Origin: Microthrixaceae bacterium
GTDB lineage: Bacteria > Actinomycetota > Acidimicrobiia > Acidimicrobiales > Microtrichaceae
Length of the DNA stretch: 64,000 nt
Assembly (NCBI GenBank): GCA_023957995.1
Contig: JAMLGK010000002.1
Span: 1-64,000 of the forward strand
Direction of reading: 5' to 3'
The notes under the pieces: model-generated
Told to the model about the DNA's origin: nothing
Databases searched by the model: none
The model's input: only the letters and a program-made list of their open reading frames with translations
Shown here: positions 29,009 to 37,263 of the stretch, in pieces
How positions within the stretch are numbered: the stretch's first letter is position 1
Layout: each line of letters begins with the position of its first letter
Position numbers and translations under genes: made by a program

Positions 29009-29224
29009 ATGAGTACCGTCACCGAATCCGAGAGCACGATCGACACGCTGAGCGATGCCCTCGAGGACATGGGCGAGGTCGCCGCCAAGAAGTCCCACAA
29101 GCTTCTCAAGCTGCTGGTCCTGCTCGGCATCGGAGCGATCATCTTCGCCGTGGTCAAGCAGCTCACCTCCGACTCGGAGCCCGAGCCCTACGAGCCCGCC
29201 GGCACCAACAACAGCTCGTCCTGA
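29009..29224 (+). CDS. small single-pass membrane protein
   Basis: A 71-aa protein with an acidic amphipathic N-terminal helix (residues 1-30), one transmembrane helix (about 34-50, LLKLLVLLGIGAIIFAVVK), and a short S/E/P/N-rich tail. It resembles the 89-aa protein at 21562 in layout and around the K-L-L-V-L-L-G-I core. Function unknown. It is divergent from the serine hydrolase and 62 bases before the split-barrel protein. Confidence 0.6.
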   Translation: MSTVTESESTIDTLSDALEDMGEVAAKKSHKLLKLLVLLGIGAIIFAVVKQLTSDSEPEPYEPAGTNNSSS

Positions 29225-29286
29225 GAACGCACCGGAGGTGCCTGATGGCGCCTCCGGTGGTCTCGGCCCGGTAGTAGCCTGCCGCA

Positions 29287-29796
29287 GTGGGCAAGAACGA
29301 GCGTTCCAAGGTGGCCATGTCCTCCGAGGAGGTCGACGCATACCTGGAGCGAAGTCGGACCATGACCCTGGCGACGGTCGGCGCGGACGGTCGGCCGCAT
29401 CTGGTGGCTATGTGGTACGCCTACCTCGACGGCGAGATCTGGTTCGAGACCAAGACCAGGTCGCAGAAGGCCGTGAACATCCGTCGCGATCCGCGTGTGA
29501 CGCTCCTGGTCGAGGACGGTGAGACCTACGACGGACTGCGAGGAGTGTCCATCGATGGCACCGCCGAGGTCGTGGACGACCCGGCCCGTCTGTGGGATGT
29601 CGGAGTGAGCGTGTGGGAGCGCTACAACGGCCCCTACAGCGACGAGGCGAAGCCGCTGGTCGAGTTCATGCTCAACAACCGGATCGCGGTGAGGGTACGC
29701 GTCGAACGGATGCGCACCTGGGACCATCGGCGCCTCGGTATGGACCCGCTGCCACTCGGCGGCACCACCGCCGAGCACCTGCACGAACGCGGCTGA
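29287..29796 (+). CDS. pyridoxamine 5'-phosphate oxidase-like (split-barrel flavin/F420) protein
   Basis: The 169-aa protein has the split beta-barrel opening MTLATVGADGRPHLVAMWYAY, then IWFETKTRSQKAVNIRRDPR, as in actinobacterial FDOR/PPOX-class enzymes that bind FMN or F420. The cofactor cannot be decided by eye. Members reduce or detoxify small molecules or act in cofactor turnover. The GTG start begins MGKNERSKVAM. It is 58 bases ahead of the Rieske/FMN fusion gene and could be part of the same transcript. Confidence 0.78.
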   Translation: MGKNERSKVAMSSEEVDAYLERSRTMTLATVGADGRPHLVAMWYAYLDGEIWFETKTRSQKAVNIRRDPRVTLLVEDGETYDGLRGVSIDGTAEVVDDPARLWDVGVSVWERYNGPYSDEAKPLVEFMLNNRIAVRVRVERMRTWDHRRLGMDPLPLGGTTAEHLHERG

Positions 29797-29854
29797 CTCC
29801 GGCTGCCCTCCCGGCCGCGTCGCGCCGCCCGCCGCGTGCATCTATCGTCCGGCC

Positions 29855-31510
29855 ATGGACGAACCACGCACGATCGCAACACTCTCGGAGCTGTCGGACC
29901 GGGTCCCGACGGGAGTGAAGGTCGATGGCGTGGAACTGGTCGTCATCCGAGTCGACTCCGACGTGTCGGTGTTCACCGGCAGGTGCCTGCACCGTGGAGC
30001 ACTGCTCGCGGACGGGAAGGTGGTGGGGGACGATCTGATCTGTTCCCTGCACGGCTGGGACTACCGCGTGTGCTCGGGGGTCTCGGCCTACAACCCGGCT
30101 GAACGGCTGCACCGCTACGAGACCGAGATCGTCGACGACGAGGTCCGGATCTGCATGGCGGAACTCCGGCACCAGGCCACCGTGCGCCCGACCAGTGACG
30201 TCACCGAGACCCCCGTTGGGATTCCCGACACCCGGGCCAAGGCGGTCTCCGAGTACGAGTGGCACTACGAGAATCCCCACGGTGGACCCGAGGAGGATCG
30301 GACCGGTGACATCCACGAGCTGGCCTTGCACGGCCTGGACCGGGTCGGGCACCACGGGCCGGTGGCCGCGATGGGTGTCCCACGCCAGCAGCTGCCGTCC
30401 TGGGACGGGCTCCAGTTCCTCACCGCACAGCTGAGCCGTCTCCCTCTCCTCGACTCCGATGAGGTCGACACCTCCGTGGTGATCGGGCCCGGAGCCGAGC
30501 GGCCCCTGCAGCTCGAGCTTCCACTGTTCGTTTCGGACATGAGCTTCGGGGCGCTCTCGGAGGAGGCCAAGGTCGCCCTCGGCCGGGGTTCGGAGCTGGC
30601 GGGCACGGCCATCTGTTCGGGCGAAGGAGGAATGCTGCCCGAGGAGCAGGCCGAGAACTCTCGCTACATGTACGAACTCGGCACCGCCGGGTTCGGCTGG
30701 GACTGGTCGTTGCTGGAGGATGTCCAGGCCTTCCATCTCAAGTTCGGCCAGGGTGCCAAGACCGGTACCGGGGGCCACCTTCCGGGTTCGAAGGTCACCG
30801 CTCGGATCGCCGAGGTCCGCGGAATCCCCACCGGGACTGCGTCGGTGTCGCCCAGCCGCCACGAACGGTTCGGTTCGTCGGCCGATGCGTCGGACTTCGT
30901 GTCCGAGGTGCGGTCCCGGAGCGGGGGAATACCCGTGGGGGCGAAGCTCTCGGCCCAGCACATAGAGGCAGACCTCGACGCCGCACTGGAGATCGGGGTG
31001 GATTACGTCATTCTCGACGGACGAGGTGGCGGGACCGGAGCGGCGCCGCTGATCTTTCGTGATCACATCTCGGTCCCCACCATCCCGGCGATCGCCCGGG
31101 CAAGGCGACACCTCGACCGCGTCGGAGCGCACGACGTGACCCTCGTCGCCACGGGTGGTCTCCGCACGGCGGCGGACTTCGCGAAGGCCCTGGCCCTGGG
31201 GGCGGATGCTGTGGCGATAGCCAACTCCGCGCTGCAGGCGATCGGATGCGTGGGCATGCGGGCCTGTCACACCGACCGTTGTCCGGTCGGAATCGCCACC
31301 CAGGACCCCGAGCTGCGCGCGAGGTTGCCCGTGCAGGCGGCCTCGGAACGTCTGGCCCGGTTCCTGGGTGCATCCGTCGAGCTCATGTGCGTGCTGGCCA
31401 GGGCCTGCGGCCACGACCGCCTGTCGGACTTCTCACCGGACGACCTGTCCACCTACGACCGGGAACTGCACCACCTGACCGGAGTCGCCTACGCGGGGGT
31501 ACTGCCATGA
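29855..31510 (+). CDS. Rieske [2Fe-2S] domain fused to FMN glutamate-synthase-type domain
   Basis: The 551-aa protein has two parts. Residues about 5-105 form a Rieske domain with ligands C44-x-H46 and C63-x2-H66 (GRCLHRG, CSLHGWDY). After a linker, residues about 190-540 form a glutamate-synthase-like FMN barrel: FVSDMSFGALSEEAKVALG, ICSGEGGMLPEEQ, KFGQGAKTGTGGHLPGSK, DGRGGGTGAAP, and the Fe-S triad C465-x5-C471-x4-C476 then PVGIATQDPELR. The glutaminase domain of real glutamate synthase is absent. Thus one chain carries a [2Fe-2S] centre, FMN and a second Fe-S site. Its stop overlaps the next ATG by 4 bases, and that product also starts with a Rieske domain. Substrate and reaction unknown. 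Confidence 0.85.
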   Translation: MDEPRTIATLSELSDRVPTGVKVDGVELVVIRVDSDVSVFTGRCLHRGALLADGKVVGDDLICSLHGWDYRVCSGVSAYNPAERLHRYETEIVDDEVRICMAELRHQATVRPTSDVTETPVGIPDTRAKAVSEYEWHYENPHGGPEEDRTGDIHELALHGLDRVGHHGPVAAMGVPRQQLPSWDGLQFLTAQLSRLPLLDSDEVDTSVVIGPGAERPLQLELPLFVSDMSFGALSEEAKVALGRGSELAGTAICSGEGGMLPEEQAENSRYMYELGTAGFGWDWSLLEDVQAFHLKFGQGAKTGTGGHLPGSKVTARIAEVRGIPTGTASVSPSRHERFGSSADASDFVSEVRSRSGGIPVGAKLSAQHIEADLDAALEIGVDYVILDGRGGGTGAAPLIFRDHISVPTIPAIARARRHLDRVGAHDVTLVATGGLRTAADFAKALALGADAVAIANSALQAIGCVGMRACHTDRCPVGIATQDPELRARLPVQAASERLARFLGASVELMCVLARACGHDRLSDFSPDDLSTYDRELHHLTGVAYAGVLP

Positions 31511-33450
31511 ACGAATCCGACCTCGACTGGTACCGCGTTGCGGACCTCGATGAGCTGGCCGACGGACGGGTGCGCACCGTCACCGTCGATGGCCGGTCGT
31601 TGGCGCTCACGCGCTGCGGCGACGAGTACGGCGCGCTGGACAACCGCTGCCCGCACCAGGGCGGCCCCCTGGGTGAGGGTTCCATCGAGAACGGCTGGCT
31701 GCGTTGTCCCTGGCACGGCTACGACTACCACCCACTCACCGGCGAACCCCCCGAGGGGTTCTCCGATGCGCCCGCGTGTTTCACCACCGAGGTCCGGGGC
31801 GACGGGGTGTTCGTTCGGTTGCCCCCGCGTGCCGAGGAACCCCGCAGCGCCGCCGATGTCATGGTGGAGACCCTCGTCGCCTGGGGTGTGACCCACGTGT
31901 TCGGGATGGTGGGTCACTCGAATCTGGGGTTTGCCGATGCACTCCGAAAGGCCGAACTGCGCGGCGACATCACCTACGTGGGGATCCGCCACGAGGGTGC
32001 TGCCGCGTTCGCCGCTTCGGCCTTCGGCAAGTTGACGGGCCGGCCGGCCGCCTGTTTCGCCATCGCCGGACCTGGCTCCACCAACCTGCTCACCGGGCTG
32101 TACGACGCCAAGGTCGACCGAGCTCCCGCGCTGGCGATCTCGGGTCAGGTGCCGTCGCACCAACTCGGTCGTGGCGCCTTCCAGGACCTGGATCTGCAGG
32201 CGGCGTTCGCCGACGTGGCGGATTGGCAGGCGACCGCGCACGGCGCATCTGACCACGCCGAGCTGGCAACGCTGGCGGTGAAGCACGCGATCGACCGAAG
32301 GGGGGTGTCGCACCTGGTGCTGCCGGATGAGATCCAGGACCTCCCCAGCGACTCGCCCGCGGGCGGACCCGACGGTCGGGATGTGGATCGGAGGGTCGAG
32401 CCGCCGGCCGACCGCATCAGGGAGGCCGTCGAGCTCATTGCGGGCGCCAACCGCCCGGTGATCGTGGTCGGCCACGGCGCACGAAGGGCGGTCGGTGAGG
32501 TGCTGACACTGGCGGAGCGGCTGGGTGCCCCGGTGCTGACCACCTTCAAGGCCAAGGGACTCGTGGGTGACGGCCATCCACTCGGAGCCGGTGTGTTGGG
32601 GCGTTCGGGCACTCCGGTGGCGAGTTGGTTGATGAACGAATCGGACCTGGTGATAGCGCTCGGCGTGTCGTTCTCGAACCACACGGGAGTGGCCGACTAC
32701 AAGGACATCGTCCAGGTCGACGACGATCCCGCTTCGTTGGGCAGGTTCCATCCCGTCCGCTGCGCGGTACTCGGAGAGGTGTCGTGCACCCTGGAGAGGG
32801 TCTGCGCGTCGCTCCCCGATGAGATCAGCGCCGTCGACCAGCGCGCAGAGGTGGCGCAACGCTGGGAGCTGTGGCGCAACGAGAAGACCCGTCGGCTGGG
32901 CGAGGAGTCGGATTCGGGAGTGTCATCGGTGGCGGTGTTCGATGCGCTGGCGAGACAATGCCCTCCCGACGCGGTGATCTGCGTCGACGTGGGAAACAAC
33001 ACCTATTCGTTCGGCCGCTACTTCGAGTCGTCGGGTGACCAGGCGGTGATCATGTCGGGCTACCTCGGCTCGATCGGATTCGCGCTGCCCGCGGCCCTGG
33101 GAGCATGGGCGGCTGAACCACACCGACCGCTGGTCTCGATCAGCGGGGACGGTGGCCTGGGTCAGTACCTCGCGGAGCTCACCACCTTCGTGAAGTACGG
33201 GATCCCGGTCCGCCATCTGGTGCTGGACAACTCGGAACTGGGCAAGATCTCCAAGGAACAGCGCGCAGCACAGCACGATGTCTGGCAGACCGATCTCGTG
33301 AATCCGGACTTCGCCGAGTACGCCCGCCTGTGCGGGGCTGCCGGTTTCAGCGTGAACTCCTCCGGCGAGCTGGACCGGGCGTTGGAGTCGGCGTTCTCGA
33401 CCGAGGGCCCCGCTCTGGTGCATGTCCGCACCGACGTCGACCTCGTGTAA
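31507..33450 (+). CDS. Rieske [2Fe-2S] domain fused to thiamine-diphosphate enzyme (PoxB/acetolactate synthase-type)
   Basis: The 647-aa protein starts with a Rieske domain: C48-x-H50 (RCPHQGGP) and C67-x2-H70 (CPWHGYDY), the same spacing as in the preceding protein. From about residue 112 it is a three-domain ThDP enzyme: HEGAAAFAASAFGKLTG with catalytic Glu163, a central domain starting RPVIVVGHGARRA, and the ThDP-Mg motif from G547-D548-G549 to Asn575 (ISGDGGLGQ, VLDNSELGK). It resembles pyruvate oxidase/acetolactate synthase, but Rieske fusion is unusual; the FAD-binding status is unclear. The likely chemistry is decarboxylation of a 2-oxo acid with electrons leaving through Fe-S. ATG 31507 overlaps the previous stop (ATGA). 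Confidence 0.85.
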   Translation: MNESDLDWYRVADLDELADGRVRTVTVDGRSLALTRCGDEYGALDNRCPHQGGPLGEGSIENGWLRCPWHGYDYHPLTGEPPEGFSDAPACFTTEVRGDGVFVRLPPRAEEPRSAADVMVETLVAWGVTHVFGMVGHSNLGFADALRKAELRGDITYVGIRHEGAAAFAASAFGKLTGRPAACFAIAGPGSTNLLTGLYDAKVDRAPALAISGQVPSHQLGRGAFQDLDLQAAFADVADWQATAHGASDHAELATLAVKHAIDRRGVSHLVLPDEIQDLPSDSPAGGPDGRDVDRRVEPPADRIREAVELIAGANRPVIVVGHGARRAVGEVLTLAERLGAPVLTTFKAKGLVGDGHPLGAGVLGRSGTPVASWLMNESDLVIALGVSFSNHTGVADYKDIVQVDDDPASLGRFHPVRCAVLGEVSCTLERVCASLPDEISAVDQRAEVAQRWELWRNEKTRRLGEESDSGVSSVAVFDALARQCPPDAVICVDVGNNTYSFGRYFESSGDQAVIMSGYLGSIGFALPAALGAWAAEPHRPLVSISGDGGLGQYLAELTTFVKYGIPVRHLVLDNSELGKISKEQRAAQHDVWQTDLVNPDFAEYARLCGAAGFSVNSSGELDRALESAFSTEGPALVHVRTDVDLV

Positions 33451-33451
33451 C

Positions 33452-33498
33452 CCTGACCTGCCCGCGAGCCGGCGCGGGTCGTGGGCGTCTCGGTCAGG
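33452..33498. terminator. nested hairpins between convergent genes
   Basis: CCTGACC (33452-33458) pairs with GGTCAGG (33492-33498), enclosing a tighter perfect hairpin CCCGCG / CGCGGG (33461-33466 with 33473-33478, loop of 6). It lies between the ThDP fusion gene and the convergent hypothetical gene, whose stop codon sits in the right arm, so it could serve both directions. There is no T-run. Confidence 0.45.
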
Positions 33499-34156
33499 TG
33501 GCCACCCGACGAGCGGCCATCGCCCTCTCCAGGCCCTCGCTGAAGAACTCGAGGGCGCCCCGGACGCCGTCGATCCCGGCGAACCTGCGCGCGGCACCGA
33601 AGGGCTCGTTCCAGAAGTCACCTTCGAGCGACGACCACGGTCCGACATAGAGGTAGGGCTCGTCGATCGCGCCATCGCCGGGGGAGCCGCCGAAGTTGAC
33701 CTCGGACATGTTGGTGGCCAGGTCGAAGTGTTCGGGCCAGAGCTGCACCATCGCCGGGGTGTGGCCCGGGTTGGCCGACCGGAGTGCCTCGAGGGCCTCC
33801 TCCACGGTCGCGAAGAACAGCGCAAGGTCCTCTGTCGCTGCAGGATCCACTTCCAGGGGTTGGTCGGGCGAGAGAGCGGTCGAGGGTGTGAACACGGTTT
33901 CGGGAGCACCGGGTTCGACTCCCGCGAACTCGGCGAGCTCACCGATCGTCGTCAGTGGGGTCCACCGTTCGGTGTCGCCCTCCAGCAGCGCCAGCGAGGT
34001 CTGGTCGACGCGCAACCGGCGGCGTTCGCCGTCGACGGTGAACTCGGGTTGGCCGAACCCTCCGGGGATCCGACGCAGCCCGATCCTGCCGGTGTGGGCG
34101 TGCAGATCGGCACTGAGCAGGTGCTCGGCGATCATCTGGAGCGATGTTCGTGTCAT
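33494..34156 (-). CDS. conserved hypothetical protein
   Basis: A 220-aa soluble protein that I do not recognise as a named family. It opens MTRTSLQMIAEHLLSADLHA, then has IGLRRIPGGFGQPEF, a middle acidic/hydrophobic section, and a C-terminal half with MVQLWPEHFDLATNMSEVNF and DEPYLYVGPWSS, whose conserved aromatic and acidic residues look like a ligand pocket. No signal peptide or membrane segment. ATG 34156 is preferred; the longer frame from 34342 has low-complexity Arg/Pro/Ser residues and overlaps the thioesterase gene. It is 76 bases downstream of that gene and may share its transcript. Confidence 0.62.
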   Translation of the reverse strand: MTRTSLQMIAEHLLSADLHAHTGRIGLRRIPGGFGQPEFTVDGERRRLRVDQTSLALLEGDTERWTPLTTIGELAEFAGVEPGAPETVFTPSTALSPDQPLEVDPAATEDLALFFATVEEALEALRSANPGHTPAMVQLWPEHFDLATNMSEVNFGGSPGDGAIDEPYLYVGPWSSLEGDFWNEPFGAARRFAGIDGVRGALEFFSEGLERAMAARRVAT

Positions 34157-34232
34157 GGCTCGTCCAACCCCTGCGGTGGCCGTTTCATGCCGGCGATGTC
34201 TCCGGGTGCCCGTGTCCCACGATGGTGATGGC

Positions 34233-34688
34233 TCAGACGATCCGGTAGGTCTGGTGTGCATGGGCCACGACCGACCCCGACTCGTCGGTGGCGGTGATCT
34301 CGGTGAACACGAGCTCCCGGCCCCGCCGGATGGTCCGCGCACTGCAGAGCAGGTCCGAGCTTCGGGCCGCTCCCACGTACTGCAGTGACATCGAGACCGT
34401 GGCAGCGCGGGTTCCGCGGTTGAAGTCGTGGTTGCTCCAGGCCGCGGCGGCCCCGGCGGTGTCGATCATGGTCGCTATGACCCCACCGTGGTAGACGACA
34501 CCATCGTTGGTCAGCGCCTCGCTGAACGGCAGACGAACCACCACATCGTCGGGTTCGTAGCGGTCGAAGCTGATGTTCAACCCCGACATGAACGGCGTCG
34601 AACGGAACGTCTCGGGAATGGCCCTGCGCAAGCCCTGCTGCACCTGCTCGGTCAGTTCAGGCGCGGCGGCGCGGGGATCATCGGCCAT
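34233..34688 (-). CDS. PaaI-type hotdog-fold thioesterase
   Basis: A 151-aa acyl-CoA thioesterase-like protein: NDGVVYHGGVIATMIDTAGA carries the HGG motif and the Asp of the PaaI active site, followed by VSMSLQYVGAARSSDLLCSA and the final strand VAHAHQTYRIV. Such enzymes hydrolyse aryl- or short acyl-CoAs to relieve trapped CoA. Context is a lipid-metabolism neighbourhood. Confidence 0.85.
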   Translation of the reverse strand: MADDPRAAAPELTEQVQQGLRRAIPETFRSTPFMSGLNISFDRYEPDDVVVRLPFSEALTNDGVVYHGGVIATMIDTAGAAAAWSNHDFNRGTRAATVSMSLQYVGAARSSDLLCSARTIRRGRELVFTEITATDESGSVVAHAHQTYRIV

Positions 34689-34775
34689 CGCCGCACCCTA
34701 GTGACCGCTGTTCGGGCTGGGGTCGGTCGGGGACCTTGGCGCTCGGATCGACGTCGGTGTCCGTAGGATCGGGTC

Positions 34776-35480
34776 GTGTTCGTTGCAGCAGGGACCCTCG
34801 CTCGCGCCGGCAGCGCCGGGAGGCTCACCGGACGCCTGCTGGCTCAACCCGACACGTTGGGTGACGGCGACTGCGAGGCGCTCCGCGAGGGGATGCTCGG
34901 CCAGCCGGTGAACACGTTGTCATCGCTGGGATACGTCGCCGGTGGTATCTGGTTGGCCACCCGGGTGCGTCACCTCGAGCGTCGGAGCCGTCTACCGGCC
35001 ACGGCATACGCCGCATTCGTGGCGTTGAGCGGTGCCGGAAGTGTGGCCTATCACGGCCCGCAGTTCGCCGGGGCACAGCTGTTCCACGACCTTCCCATCG
35101 TGGGCATGGTCGGTCTGGGAGTCGGCGTTCCCGTGGTGCGGTTGGTCCGTTCCGACAGGGTGCTTCCGGGCGCCACCCGTGGTCGCCTCGCCGGAGCGGT
35201 CGTGCTGGGAGCTGCCTCGGTGGCGTCGTACTTCCTCGGTCGCAGCGGCGGTCCGGCGTGTGATCCGGAATCGCTCCTCCAACCGCACGGGTTGTGGCAC
35301 CTGGGAACCGCAGCACTGGCAACCCTGTGGGCAGCCGTCCTGTGGAGCAGCGATGAACCGTCGGGTGGCCGGCAACCGTCGGGCGGCCATGAACCGGACC
35401 AGGACCCCGGAATCGTTCCCGATGACCGCTCGAGCCGCGCAGGCGGGTCTCGGGGCACCGCGGAGGTGAGCGATGGGTGA
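34776..35480 (+). CDS. CREST/ceramidase-like seven-helix membrane protein
   Basis: A 234-aa polytopic protein. The motifs CEALREGMLGQPVNTLSSLGY near the N-terminus (split here as E, then QPVNTLSS), LSGAGSVAYHGP, QLFHDLPIVG and QPHGLWHLGTAAL give the E/S/H/D/H-x3-H set typical of the CREST membrane hydrolases, which include alkaline ceramidases. That suggests a zinc-dependent amide or lipid hydrolase, by motif analogy only. The hydrophilic C-terminal 45 residues are low complexity. The GTG start follows AGGATCGG. Its end overlaps the start of the acyltransferase gene by 8 bases. Confidence 0.6.
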   Translation: MFVAAGTLARAGSAGRLTGRLLAQPDTLGDGDCEALREGMLGQPVNTLSSLGYVAGGIWLATRVRHLERRSRLPATAYAAFVALSGAGSVAYHGPQFAGAQLFHDLPIVGMVGLGVGVPVVRLVRSDRVLPGATRGRLAGAVVLGAASVASYFLGRSGGPACDPESLLQPHGLWHLGTAALATLWAAVLWSSDEPSGGRQPSGGHEPDQDPGIVPDDRSSRAGGSRGTAEVSDG

Positions 35481-36969
35481 ACCCCCGCCCGCGCAGTCCG
35501 TACCGAGTGGACCTCCGGAGGTGCCCAGCGGCCCCGGACGTTGGAGCCGCCACGTGCTGCAGGCGCGTCTGGTCGCTGCGATAGCCACCGTCACCTGGCG
35601 CGAGGTCGAGTCCGGTGATGTCTCCGCCACCGCTTCCGGCCCTGTGCTGTTGGTGTCCAACCACTTCGGCGGAGCCGCGGATGCGATAGTGCTGATGTCG
35701 GTGCTCCCACGCCGTCCCCGGATCCTTGCCGACGACGCGATCTGGAGGTATCCGGTCGCGAAGCAGGTGATGGAGTGGATCGGGGCGATCCCTGTCCACA
35801 GGGGGCGTGGCGCTTCCGGGGGAGGCCCCAGGGGCGGCCAGGACAACTCCGACATGTTCCGTGCCTGCCACGACGCCCTGGGAGCGGGGGAGGTGGTGCT
35901 CATCTTCCCGGAGGGCATCACCAGGGAGGAACCTTCGATCGGTCAGGTGCGCAGCGGCGCTGCGCGCATCGCACTGGGAGCCCGCGCGGCGGGTGTGTCG
36001 GGTATCCGGATCATTCCGGTGGGCATCCACTACGACGACAAGGCCGCATTCCGCTCGACCGTCTATGTCCGCGAGGGTCGGCCGATCGACCTCGACGGCG
36101 TGTTGGAGGAGGTCGCCACCTCGGGTTCCTCCCGGGGAGATGCTGTCGCCGGCGAGGTCCCTGCTGCCACCCAGCCGGACCCGGACGGCCAGCACGCCGG
36201 GCGGGCCGGTGAGAACGCGGGATGGACCCACGCGGAGGTGGAACAGCTCACCGAGCTGGTCGAGGAACGTCTACGGGCGGCTGCGCCCAACTACGACGAC
36301 TGGCGTGAGGCCCGGGCGCTGCAGACGGCGGCGGAGGCCTACCTGCGCGACCTCGAGCCGACCAGGTCCGTGCCGATCGGTCTGCGCGATCGCCTGGGCG
36401 GCTGGTTGGCCGCACGTCCGGGTCATGAGCGCATCGAAGAGGCCGCCGGCGACTACCGGGATGCGTTGTCGCACACCGGACTGAACGACGCGTGGGCCAC
36501 CGAGGGAACTGCGGGCCTGCGGGGGAAGTCGTTCGTGACGGTGCTCACCTGGTTGCTGATGTTGCCCTACGCCATCGGCGGGGTGGTCATGCACGGGATA
36601 CCACTGGTGTTGAGCTGGTTGGTGAGCCGGCTCCGTCTAGCTCCTGCTGTGATGGCAACGATCCTGCCCGTGGCCTCGGCCGTGCTGTTCGTCATTGCAA
36701 CCGTGTTCTGGTTGGTGGTCGGCTGGCTGTTCGATGCCTGGGTGGGTGTCTTCCTGGTGGCGGTGATGTCGCCGGTGAGTTTTGCCGCGCTGGTGGCGGT
36801 GGCCGAGCGGGCCCAGCTCTGGATGCGCGGCCTGCGCAATCGGGTGTTCGGGATCCGCCATTCCCTCACCGCTCTGGCCCGGCAGCGACAACAGGTGGTC
36901 GGGCTCGTGTCCGATGAGATCACCTCCGCGCTCGCAACGGCGGCGGGGGACCAGGAGCTGGGGCGATGA
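35473..36969 (+). CDS. PlsC-like acyltransferase with C-terminal membrane domain
   Basis: A 498-aa protein. The acyltransferase domain (about 45-235) carries the NHFGGAAD motif (H-x5-D, as in the NHPN-x-x-x-D subgroup) and LIFPEGITREEPSIGQVRSG, followed by IIPVGIHYDD. A helical spacer (240-330) contains an A/E/P-rich insert, and the end holds three or four transmembrane helices (about 352-455). The layout matches GPAT/LPAAT-like proteins of glycerolipid synthesis, but the acceptor is unknown. It overlaps the CREST-like gene upstream and a small membrane protein gene downstream (ATGA). Confidence 0.78.
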   Translation: MGEPPPAQSVPSGPPEVPSGPGRWSRHVLQARLVAAIATVTWREVESGDVSATASGPVLLVSNHFGGAADAIVLMSVLPRRPRILADDAIWRYPVAKQVMEWIGAIPVHRGRGASGGGPRGGQDNSDMFRACHDALGAGEVVLIFPEGITREEPSIGQVRSGAARIALGARAAGVSGIRIIPVGIHYDDKAAFRSTVYVREGRPIDLDGVLEEVATSGSSRGDAVAGEVPAATQPDPDGQHAGRAGENAGWTHAEVEQLTELVEERLRAAAPNYDDWREARALQTAAEAYLRDLEPTRSVPIGLRDRLGGWLAARPGHERIEEAAGDYRDALSHTGLNDAWATEGTAGLRGKSFVTVLTWLLMLPYAIGGVVMHGIPLVLSWLVSRLRLAPAVMATILPVASAVLFVIATVFWLVVGWLFDAWVGVFLVAVMSPVSFAALVAVAERAQLWMRGLRNRVFGIRHSLTALARQRQQVVGLVSDEITSALATAAGDQELGR

Positions 36970-37229
36970 AGGCCGACACGATCATCGAGCTCGCCCTGAT
37001 CCTTCCTGTGTTGTTGATCTGGGCGATCTCCCTACGCGACGTGATGCGTCGCCGCGACCTCGGACGGAGACAGCGTGTGGCGTTCGCCGCCGTGCTGTTG
37101 TTCCTGCCGCCCCTGGCGGTGTTGTATCTCCTGATCCGGCCACCGGTGTCGGTGAGACGCGGTGCCGTCCACAGCGACGACCCGAGGGCCCGCCTCGTGG
37201 ACGAACTCGAACTGGCCACACAGGCCTGA
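36966..37229 (+). CDS. small membrane protein with PLDc_N-like two-helix domain
   Basis: An 87-aa protein with two transmembrane helices (about 6-23 and 38-58) joined by a basic loop (RDVMRRRDLGRRQR), resembling the PLDc_N two-helix module found at the N-terminus of cardiolipin synthases but with no phospholipase D domain. The ATG overlaps the acyltransferase stop by 4 bases, so it is translated with that gene and may be an accessory subunit. Function inferred only from position and topology. Confidence 0.6.
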   Translation: MKADTIIELALILPVLLIWAISLRDVMRRRDLGRRQRVAFAAVLLFLPPLAVLYLLIRPPVSVRRGAVHSDDPRARLVDELELATQA

Positions 37230-37263
37230 CGAAACGTCTGCATCGGGCTCGACAGGTCCCCGA

